5,542 nucleotides of DNA, from the NCBI GenBank assembly GCA_964348225.1, contig CAYGBM010000048.1, positions 1 to 5,542 of the forward strand, read 5' to 3'. Position 1 is the first letter of the stretch, and each line of letters begins with the position of its first letter. The notes beneath the pieces were generated by a model that did no database searches, was not told the DNA's origin, and saw only the letters and a program-made list of their open reading frames with translations. A program made the position numbers and the translations under genes. Positions 1-4,833 of this stretch are shown one piece after another. This DNA is from CAYGBM01 sp964348225 (GTDB taxonomy: Bacteria; Patescibacteriota; Minisyncoccia; Minisyncoccales; CG1-02-41-26).

Positions 1-28
1 AAAAAAATCCCCTCTCTTGAAAGGGGGA
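1..28 (-). terminator. Intrinsic terminator downstream of the radical SAM gene
   Basis: On the minus strand a 7-bp stem (CCCCTTT with AGAGGGG, one G-U wobble) closes a CAAG loop and is followed by A and seven Ts at the window edge. On the plus strand the wobble becomes a C-A mismatch and no T run follows, so the element serves minus-strand transcription only. It lies about 100 nt past the radical SAM stop codon, directly after copy 1 of the repeated motif at 34-80. It could end the radical SAM transcript or act as the terminator of a leader RNA for a gene beyond position 1. Confidence 0.8.
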
Positions 29-33
29 ATTGG

Positions 34-80
34 TGGCTCCGTCTATGCGACCCTGAAGCCATCGAAGGGTTAGAACCTGT
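34..80 (-). ncRNA. Copy 1 of an unrecognised repeated RNA-like motif
   Basis: Read on the minus strand it has an ACAGGTTCTAAC block (80-69), a spacer that can form ACCCT/AGGGT (70-66 with 54-50), a TCGCATAGAC block (50-41) and GGAGCCA (40-34). GGTTC can also pair with GAGCC (77-73 with 39-35) to enclose the whole element. It sits between the radical SAM stop codon and an intrinsic terminator. Copy 2 at 1685-1716 keeps the same blocks in the same order and is also followed by a terminator. I do not recognise an established RNA family; the RNA call is inferred from conservation and position. Confidence 0.4.
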
Positions 81-128
81 TTTATGGCAAAATAAGAAGC
101 TTAACTGCCGTATTGGCCAATCAAACTT

Positions 129-1529
129 CTAAGTTGATAAAGAAGCTTCCAGTCTTGTTAAAAAGTCACAATAGACTTCTTTAAGCTCTGGAAACCTTGC
201 TATTTGACGCTCGTAGTGTTCTTTTTGGCGGGCACTGAAATGATAACTTCGCAAAAGCTCACGACGCTTCTCCTGCCATTGCTCAGGAGTCAGCCCTGTA
301 CGATAGACCACTTCTTCAGTGGTCCAACGAGGATAATCCACAATAACATCTTGAGGACTGATCCTCCGTCCGACCAAAGTACCTGGGAAAGGAACTTCAA
401 AGTTGGCTCTCAGTTCATCGGCCCTAAAAGCAAAACCTTCTAACTGTCTGATTTCATCGTCAAGCTCCTCTAGGGTCGTCTCAAGCGTTCTCGGACGTCT
501 TCCTAGCATAAAGAACGCTCTCGTTACAATCCCAGCTTCAGCACAAAGATTATAGGCAGTGGCTGGATCTCCTTCTCTTTTACCCCGTTGAGTTCTCGTT
601 CTATTGCTTGCGAACTCAAGCCCCATCATTAGGAAATAGAATCCTGCTCTTTTCATTGCTTGAACCATTTCCCAATCTAGCAGGAAATCAGGCATAGAAA
701 TGGAAGGGAAGGGACCTCTTTTCTCCATTTCAGCACAAAGAGCCATTACCCAATCTTTATCAGCATTAAAGAGTGGATTACTGAAATGATAAATCAGGCC
801 AGGCCCGTATTCACTCTTTAACCAAAGCATTTCGTTAACTATGTTTTTTGGTGAGCGATGTAATACTTTAGGACATATCGCCCACGAAGTACAGTAATCG
901 CACCTAGCTGCACAGCCTATTGCTCCAGCAATAATCACGCATTTACGTGGCCTTGGCTCTAAGGTAACGGGGGGTTTAAAAGGTAAAGGATGCCTTTTTA
1001 AATCCTGCATTAAGTCTCTCTGACGGAAAGACCAAGGCAGACTATCAAGAGGATACGGACTGTCTTCTGGGAAGAGAGCCTCTCTGTGAACTACCTGTGA
1101 AGGTACTCTACGAATTGCTAATTCTTGAAGCAACCAAGGCAAAGAAGTTTCACCTCTACCTAAAATAACATAATCAGCAATACCTTCTTTTAATGCTTCT
1201 TCAGCCTCTTTCCTGCCAACACCAACGTGGTAACCTCCATAGATAATTGGGATATCGCCCTTAAATAATAAGGCTACCTTATCAGCCAGCCATTTAGTGT
1301 ATGTGTAAGGGAAAAATACCAAAACATCATACACTCCTCTTCTAATCATTGAAGCAATCTCTTCTGGATTAGTAGAATTAGAACGCAGGAAGCGGACACT
1401 CCATCCAATGTTCTGGCAGCAAGCAGCCACAAGCTGAGCTCCTATCTCCTCACAACCTATTCTTGAGGAAAAGACATCCCTATCTGTTGGAGAAAAGCCT
1501 GTATCAACAAACACCACCGTTTTATTCAT
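129..1529 (-). CDS. B12-binding-domain radical SAM protein
   Basis: A predicted cytoplasmic radical SAM enzyme of 466 residues. The N-terminal third (about residues 20-150) resembles the cobalamin-binding Rossmann fold of this class, with GGYH at 98-101 and the ILGRGET segment at 122-128. The classical DxHxxG cobalamin-ligand motif is not evident. The radical SAM core follows, with the [4Fe-4S] cysteines in CAARCDYC (C206, C210, C213), a GLEFA strand at 303-307 and a GRRPRTLETT segment where relatives often have G-x-PGET. The last 60 residues are a charged helical tail. The start is set by a perfect GGAGGT (1542-1537) seven bases before ATG 1529; an in-frame GTG at 1538 overlaps that Shine-Dalgarno and is rejected. 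The stop is TAG. The substrate is unknown: families with this layout include methyltransferases and ring-forming enzymes. It has no co-transcribed partner in view and looks more GC-rich than the HAD gene, hinting at a different origin. Confidence 0.93.
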   Translation of the reverse strand: MNKTVVFVDTGFSPTDRDVFSSRIGCEEIGAQLVAACCQNIGWSVRFLRSNSTNPEEIASMIRRGVYDVLVFFPYTYTKWLADKVALLFKGDIPIIYGGYHVGVGRKEAEEALKEGIADYVILGRGETSLPWLLQELAIRRVPSQVVHREALFPEDSPYPLDSLPWSFRQRDLMQDLKRHPLPFKPPVTLEPRPRKCVIIAGAIGCAARCDYCTSWAICPKVLHRSPKNIVNEMLWLKSEYGPGLIYHFSNPLFNADKDWVMALCAEMEKRGPFPSISMPDFLLDWEMVQAMKRAGFYFLMMGLEFASNRTRTQRGKREGDPATAYNLCAEAGIVTRAFFMLGRRPRTLETTLEELDDEIRQLEGFAFRADELRANFEVPFPGTLVGRRISPQDVIVDYPRWTTEEVVYRTGLTPEQWQEKRRELLRSYHFSARQKEHYERQIARFPELKEVYCDFLTRLEASLST

Positions 1530-1536
1530 TCTTCTC

Positions 1537-1542
1537 ACCTCC
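1537..1542 (-). promoter_or_regulatory. Strong Shine-Dalgarno that fixes the radical SAM start
   Basis: The minus strand reads GGAGGT at 1542-1537, then seven bases, then ATG at 1529. The match to the anti-Shine-Dalgarno is perfect and the spacing ideal. The upstream GTG at 1538-1536 lies partly inside this site and so cannot use it. Confidence 0.9.
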
Positions 1543-1561
1543 TTGTTAAACGGCTAAAATC

Positions 1562-1589
1562 ATCTTAAACAATTATCACTAAAAATCAA
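1562..1589 (-). promoter_or_regulatory. Candidate sigma-70-type promoter of the radical SAM gene
   Basis: The minus strand has TTGATT (1589-1584) and TAAGAT (1567-1562) separated by 16 bases. Each box matches four of six consensus bases. A start near 1555 would give a leader of about 25 nt containing the Shine-Dalgarno. It lies downstream of the terminator at 1655-1676, which would make the gene independent of upstream transcription. The boxes are weak, so this is tentative. Confidence 0.35.
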
Positions 1590-1654
1590 GTAAAGGGTTC
1601 TATCTCTCACGCCTTCCTTCGTTGACACTTCGGAATGGCAATGCCCCTCTACTC

Positions 1655-1676
1655 AAAAACCCTTATAGAATAAGGG
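1655..1676 (-). terminator. Intrinsic terminator between the HAD and radical SAM genes
   Basis: On the minus strand CCCTTAT and ATAAGGG form a perfect 7-bp stem around a TCT loop, followed by five Ts (1659-1655). The plus strand has no T run after the hairpin. It lies about 60 nt past the HAD stop codon and immediately follows copy 2 of the repeated motif. Confidence 0.75.
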
Positions 1677-1684
1677 CTCAGAAG

Positions 1685-1716
1685 TTGGCTGTCTTTGCGA
1701 AAACGTTAGAACCTAT
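1685..1716 (-). ncRNA. Copy 2 of the repeated RNA-like motif
   Basis: The minus strand reads ATAGGTTCTAAC (1716-1705), a four-base spacer, TCGCAAAGAC (1700-1691) and AGCCAA (1690-1685). Compared with copy 1 at 34-80, the first block is identical over ten bases, the second matches nine of ten, and AGCCA is kept; the spacer is much shorter. GTTTT/AAAGAC can pair here around the CGCA bases. It lies 20 nt after the HAD stop and just before a terminator. The function is unknown. Confidence 0.4.
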
Positions 1717-1735
1717 TTGGAAAGTTTGAAATAAG

Positions 1736-2101
1736 TTAGTTCTTATAGAATACCTTAAAATTATTAAGTTCTCTTACTAACTCTTCAGCAGTTTGTCCTT
1801 TATAACATATAGCCCTGTCGTCTACGTAAACTGAGGCTACTGGTTTTCCAGGATTTCCTGTTTTGTATTCTGGGTTAGTATTTAGATAGTCTGCTGGAAT
1901 TTTATATCTCTTGCAGTATTCTCTTAAAACTTTAGTGCTCCTTGAAGAATATATTAGTATTTTATGTCCTTGTTGCTTCAATAGCTTAATAGCTTTAAGT
2001 ACTTCGGGACGAGGCTTGTCTACTTTTTCATCTCCTTTAAAAACACCGTCATATTTAGAAACTACACCGTCAAAGTCAAAAGCGAATGTTTTTGGTTTCA
2101 T
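1736..2101 (-). CDS. Small HAD-superfamily hydrolase (phosphatase-like)
   Basis: A 121-residue protein with the haloacid-dehalogenase phosphatase motifs in order. Motif I is FDFDG, with the predicted nucleophile D9 and general acid/base D11. Motif II is the serine pair at 52-53 after a hydrophobic strand. K86 fits the motif III lysine, and YVDDRAI contains the metal-binding pair D94/D95. There is no room for a large cap domain, so it belongs with the small, capless HAD proteins often seen in phages and bacteria. The substrate cannot be read from the sequence; nucleotide or sugar-phosphate dephosphorylation is plausible. I chose ATG 2101, two residues before the conserved strand, with a weak GGA about nine bases upstream. 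The open frame runs on to a GTG at 2167, but those 22 residues lie partly in a GC-rich hairpin patch unlike the gene. The stop is TAA and a terminator follows at 1655-1676. Confidence 0.8.
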   Translation of the reverse strand: MKPKTFAFDFDGVVSKYDGVFKGDEKVDKPRPEVLKAIKLLKQQGHKILIYSSRSTKVLREYCKRYKIPADYLNTNPEYKTGNPGKPVASVYVDDRAICYKGQTAEELVRELNNFKVFYKN

Positions 2102-2134
2102 ATACTTTATTCCAGCAAAAAACTTACTTGGAGA

Positions 2135-2279
2135 TTTTGATGCGGCTCGGTCGCTCGAACCGAGCACAAGCCTGCTCCCCGGATGGGACGATTTTCGAAC
2201 TTTTAGGTGGGTAGATTGGGTGGAAATGCCTGAAAATTGGTTAATTAGGACGCAAAGTTTATTATCTGCGACTCCTTAA
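2135..2279. other. Non-genic stretch with a GC-rich hairpin patch
   Basis: Positions 2141-2190 are 35 of 50 G or C, against 11 of 40 in the preceding 2101-2140. Inside, GCTCGG (2145-2150) pairs with CCGAGC (2160-2165) around a nine-base loop, and overlapping GCTCG/CGAGC repeats offer alternative pairings. The plus strand is open from the HAD region through to a TAA at 2277-2279 and reads a tryptophan/aspartate-rich peptide (such as GWDDFRTFRWVDWV) with no start codon of its own. This may be the tail of a decayed gene or a non-coding insertion; I do not recognise it. Confidence 0.35.
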
Positions 2280-2281
2280 CT

Positions 2282-2312
2282 AAAAATGTGGGACAGAAGT
2301 TTCTGTCCCACA
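2282..2312 (-). terminator. Strong intrinsic terminator of the toxin-antitoxin operon
   Basis: TGTGGGACAGAA (2287-2298) and its perfect reverse complement (2301-2312) form arms of 12 bases around a two-base centre, in practice an 11-bp stem with a four-base loop. On the minus strand it is followed by five Ts (2286-2282). It begins 28 nt past the antitoxin stop codon. The plus-strand side has no T run, so it acts on minus-strand transcripts. Confidence 0.88.
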
Positions 2313-2340
2313 AGATAATATATCTTGAAAGAAGCCCAAG

Positions 2341-3417
2341 CTATAATCTCAAAAGTTTTATTCTCGTCCTAAGATGAGACCACCTATCCCATTTTTTATA
2401 ATCATGAGACAATCTTCCTGCAACTATAGCTGGGGATATACCTAAATGGTCTGCGAATCTCTTTATGGCATCATCAGAGAAGTCCTGCCTTTTAATAAAA
2501 TGTGAATATTCTGATTTACCAATTAGTTTATTGCGAGCAAATTCATCGGCCTCCTTCTCGTCCTCCGTGGGTTTTTCTTCGAGAAATTTGATAAATTGTT
2601 CTTTCTTCCCGTATCTCAGTAAGTGGGCTAGTTCGTGGAAGAAGTCAAACCAAAAAATATCAACCCTACTTCCCCTTAAACTAAACTGGATAAGAGCTTT
2701 ATTCGAGTTAAGCCATCTGGTAGCTGCATTAACATATGTATTCCTAAAATAGGGTAAAAAGACAACGGCTACGCCAGAGGAGGCACAGATTCTAACTAAT
2801 TCTCTCTGAAAAACTTCTGTCTTTTCTGTAGTTAGCTTTTTCAAGTCCTCCAATGACCCTATAAGTTGTCTTCTATTAAACATTCTCGTTTTAATCCCTC
2901 TCGCTTTTAGCTCGCCACATCTTAACCATGCTGCCAGAGACTCCTTAGATAAATTCTTTTCTTCAGACCTCCGAAAAGCTACCCTATGGACTTTTGGTAC
3001 AAGCTCAAGAGAGCTTACCTCAAAAAACTTGAGTAAATTTACGACTTTTTCCTTTTTGTTGCGAGTTTGTTCAATATACCCCCATCGAACCAACTCACTA
3101 TAACAGTGGAATCTCTGTAAATGAGTTATCTCTTTTTTCAAGTTTTCTTCTCTCTTTAGCCTCGTCAGTGTTTCCACATAATTTCTCTGCAAATTATTCC
3201 AAAAAGTCGGAGATGTCCCAAAAACAGCCGAAAGCCTGATAGCAGTATCAGGAGTTATGGGATTCTTTCCTTTTATAATTTCATTTATGGTTTTTGGGGT
3301 TAGCCCAGTCCGTTGTGCTAACTCAACCTGGGTTATGTTTAACGCTTCTAAGGTATCATCTAAAGTTCTACCAGGATGTACTGCAAAATTAGGTTTGTAA
3401 GTATTCTCTGATCTCAT
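2341..3417 (-). CDS. higA: HigA-like antitoxin fused to ImmA/IrrE metallopeptidase
   Basis: A 358-residue two-domain protein. Residues 14-80 form a HigA/VapI-type Xre helix-turn-helix: HPGRTLDDTLE, the recognition region around QRTGLTPKTINEIIKG, then the PTFWNNLQRNY segment typical of HigA. After a helical linker, residues about 205-300 form an ImmA/IrrE (M78) zinc-protease domain with HELAH at 261-265 and a downstream EKEADEFA (287-294) supplying the likely third metal ligand. The N-terminal half should bind the toxin and repress the operon; the C-terminal half may cleave the protein itself or another regulator, which is inference. ATG 3417 lies 10 nt past the toxin stop, with a weak AGG overlapping that stop, suggesting coupled translation. 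The stop is TAG. Classical HigA proteins are about 100 residues, so the fusion is the notable feature. It could instead work as a protease-type transcription regulator. Confidence 0.88.
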   Translation of the reverse strand: MRSENTYKPNFAVHPGRTLDDTLEALNITQVELAQRTGLTPKTINEIIKGKNPITPDTAIRLSAVFGTSPTFWNNLQRNYVETLTRLKREENLKKEITHLQRFHCYSELVRWGYIEQTRNKKEKVVNLLKFFEVSSLELVPKVHRVAFRRSEEKNLSKESLAAWLRCGELKARGIKTRMFNRRQLIGSLEDLKKLTTEKTEVFQRELVRICASSGVAVVFLPYFRNTYVNAATRWLNSNKALIQFSLRGSRVDIFWFDFFHELAHLLRYGKKEQFIKFLEEKPTEDEKEADEFARNKLIGKSEYSHFIKRQDFSDDAIKRFADHLGISPAIVAGRLSHDYKKWDRWSHLRTRIKLLRL

Positions 3418-3427
3418 AGTTTTTAGC

Positions 3428-3739
3428 CTAATGATAGTTTATTATCTCAATAATTTTAACACAATTAACTGACCTTAAGTTTTTTGAGTTTCCATTTAAG
3501 GGCAAAAAAATTAACCTGTAAGGATAATAAAGGTCAACTGCAAAATACCCGTCGAGATTTCCAGACAATGAGTGCAAACGGGCTTTTGGAAGTTTTGAAA
3601 TATCATATAAGCTTAGTGCCGAGGATAATTCGGTAATTCTTTGTATTATTATTTTGCTTTGTTTGCCGTATTTTTTAACCAACATTTGCTCATCCTCGCA
3701 AATCTTTTTCATCTTTTTATTCTTGAACAGTACTTCCAT
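3428..3739 (-). CDS. higB: HigB-like toxin of the RelE/ParE superfamily
   Basis: A 103-residue protein of the usual length and shape for HigB/plasmid-maintenance killer toxins, which are ribosome-dependent mRNA endonucleases. It starts with the characteristic MEVLFKNKKMKKICEDE and ends with a VKIIEIINYH strand. The middle holds LHSLSGNLDGYFAVDL and PYRLIF with R75, a region carrying conserved basic residues of the family. ATG 3739 sits at the family's normal N-terminus. No good Shine-Dalgarno lies at ideal distance; an AAGG occurs about 16 bases upstream, so translation may be weak. The stop TAG is 10 nt before the antitoxin start, giving the toxin-first order typical of higBA. Whether the toxin is active cannot be judged here. 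Confidence 0.85.
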   Translation of the reverse strand: MEVLFKNKKMKKICEDEQMLVKKYGKQSKIIIQRITELSSALSLYDISKLPKARLHSLSGNLDGYFAVDLYYPYRLIFLPLNGNSKNLRSVNCVKIIEIINYH

Positions 3740-3769
3740 ATTAACTTGTTACTTGCCTTCCGTTTTTCC

Positions 3770-3797
3770 AATATAACATAATAAAAGAACGTGTCAA
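3770..3797 (-). promoter_or_regulatory. Sigma-70-type promoter of the higBA operon
   Basis: The minus strand has a perfect TTGACA (3797-3792), a 16-base spacer and TATATT (3775-3770, five of six consensus bases). Transcription would start near 3763, about 24 nt before the higB ATG. HigA-type antitoxins normally bind at or near their own promoter, so an operator is expected here, but I see only short GTTAA-type arms and do not call one. Confidence 0.7.
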
Positions 3798-3960
3798 CTA
3801 AAGTTATTAACACATCGGGTTAATTCTTTTCCATACCTGACATTTTTGAAATCTCAGAACTTAGAAGGGGGAGGGGGGTCGGAGTAGAAATCCCAGCTAT
3901 AACATCTTTTATAGTTGTCGTACACAAAATTTGGGTTTGGACAAATTATTATTTCTTTTG

Positions 3961-4776
3961 TTATAAATCTGCTTTTTGGGTGCATTGATAGTCGTAATAA
4001 TACTCATAATCCAAGCTATTAAAGAAATATCCTAGCTGATAAGTGGACTTAGTGCACCAAGATATAACTTTCTGCGTACAAGCACTGTCCCAGTAACTAT
4101 AATTGCCATCCCAATATTCCCCAGAATAAATTGCAGATGGTCTACATATTCTTGCTTCTTGGGTGCATCGAGAGTCATAATAAAAGCCAAAACTATCAAA
4201 AAAATATCCCGGATAATCTGTCGATTTATAACAACCTTCTATAACTAACTGACTACAACCACTATCGTGGTAAAGATTTTCACTATTAACATCAAAATAA
4301 TAGCCAGAATAGGGCAAGCAGGAAACTAAGTGAATACATTTAGCATCTCCATAGAAATTGCTTCCATCAGTGTAGTAAGAAAGGAAAGTTGACGAAGGCT
4401 TACAAGATTTTTTATGACTAGGATAAACTTGACTAGTTTTTCCAGAAGGAACTTCTATTAAGACCGCAAGGGTATCGTAATATTCGTCAGGAATTTCTCC
4501 AGCCCAACTTTCGCTTGTAGTCTCAACATAGTAATAGCATCTACCATTAAACTTATAATATGTCCCCGGGGTATCACAATCCATCCAAACAGCAATTGCC
4601 ATATGTCTTGGTAATAAAACAAGGGCCACACCTCTATTCATTGCATCAATAATGGATGCCGCTAAATAACTAGTGTCTTCACAATCACCATTTTTCTCAA
4701 AAAAAGTTTCAACAGGATATTTAGGATACTCGTCATAGCCAGTAAAAACATCCCCTACATAGGGTAAATTTTGCAC
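3961..4776 (-). CDS. Transglutaminase-like protease fragment with cysteine-rich repeats
   Basis: This 3' portion of the broken locus reads 271 residues from GTG 4776. Residues 5-110 match the bacterial/archaeal transglutaminase-like cysteine-protease family: GYDEYPKYPVETFFE, then GDCEDTS with catalytic C32, RHMAIAVW with catalytic H58, and YYVETTS near the third catalytic position. Residues 125-271 are five repeats of about 29 residues with two cysteines each. The GTG has no Shine-Dalgarno, and the frame upstream of it (4777-4809) still reads family-like sequence ending in LAVSFVQNLPYV, so this is not a natural start. The fragment most likely belongs to the upstream reading frame, with which it is exactly in phase. 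The cysteine-rich tail and upstream calcium loops suggest an extracellular protein, but no export signal is in view. The stop is TAA; no terminator was found downstream. Confidence 0.75.
   Translation of the reverse strand: MQNLPYVGDVFTGYDEYPKYPVETFFEKNGDCEDTSYLAASIIDAMNRGVALVLLPRHMAIAVWMDCDTPGTYYKFNGRCYYYVETTSESWAGEIPDEYYDTLAVLIEVPSGKTSQVYPSHKKSCKPSSTFLSYYTDGSNFYGDAKCIHLVSCLPYSGYYFDVNSENLYHDSGCSQLVIEGCYKSTDYPGYFFDSFGFYYDSRCTQEARICRPSAIYSGEYWDGNYSYWDSACTQKVISWCTKSTYQLGYFFNSLDYEYYYDYQCTQKADL
3964..4410 (-). repeat. Five tandem ~29-residue Cys/Tyr-rich protein repeats
   Basis: Numbered from GTG 4776, cysteine pairs fall at 125/147, 153/174, 182/204, 211/233 and 241/265. The spacing is 21-24 residues within a repeat and 6-8 between repeats. 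The shared pattern is C, about eight residues, a GYFF/GYYF-like aromatic block, an acidic-tyrosine stretch ending in YD or WD, and CTQ/CSQ before the next unit. The first unit is the most diverged. The pattern fits a disulfide-stabilised beta-repeat of surface proteins. I do not recognise an exact named family. Confidence 0.8.
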
Positions 4777-4833
4777 AAAAGATACGGCCAGCCAAACTCT
4801 ATCAATGCCTTATTTTTCGCCTCTTGAAATTAT

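Noticed and set aside
34..80. A cyclic-di-GMP-I (GEMM) riboswitch, because of the CGCA-A/T-AG block after a hairpin
   Set aside because: The GGCAAACC block and the second arm of that class are missing; only a faint resemblance remains.
69..105. Integron attC sites formed by GTTAGAA and GCTTAAC near the repeated motif
   Set aside because: The core sites are in the wrong order for attC, GTTAGAA misses the GTTRRRY pattern at its last base, and copy 2 lacks the second site.
204..443. Plus-strand open frame opposite the radical SAM gene
   Set aside because: It lies wholly inside a well-supported minus-strand gene, shows no recognisable motif and has no ribosome binding site that I can see.
2102..2167. 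A 22-residue N-terminal extension of the HAD protein from GTG 2167
   Set aside because: The conserved FDFDG strand normally lies near the N-terminus, and the extension starts inside the GC-rich hairpin patch.
2138..2205. A tRNA or tRNA remnant, suggested by GGTTCGAGC and GTTCGAAAA on the minus strand
   Set aside because: The T-loop-like strings have no proper seven-base loop with a flanking C61 partner, and no acceptor, D or anticodon arms can be built around them.
2465..2752. Plus-strand open frame opposite the antitoxin-protease gene
   Set aside because: It is a low-complexity serine-rich translation antisense to the metallopeptidase domain, with no family features.
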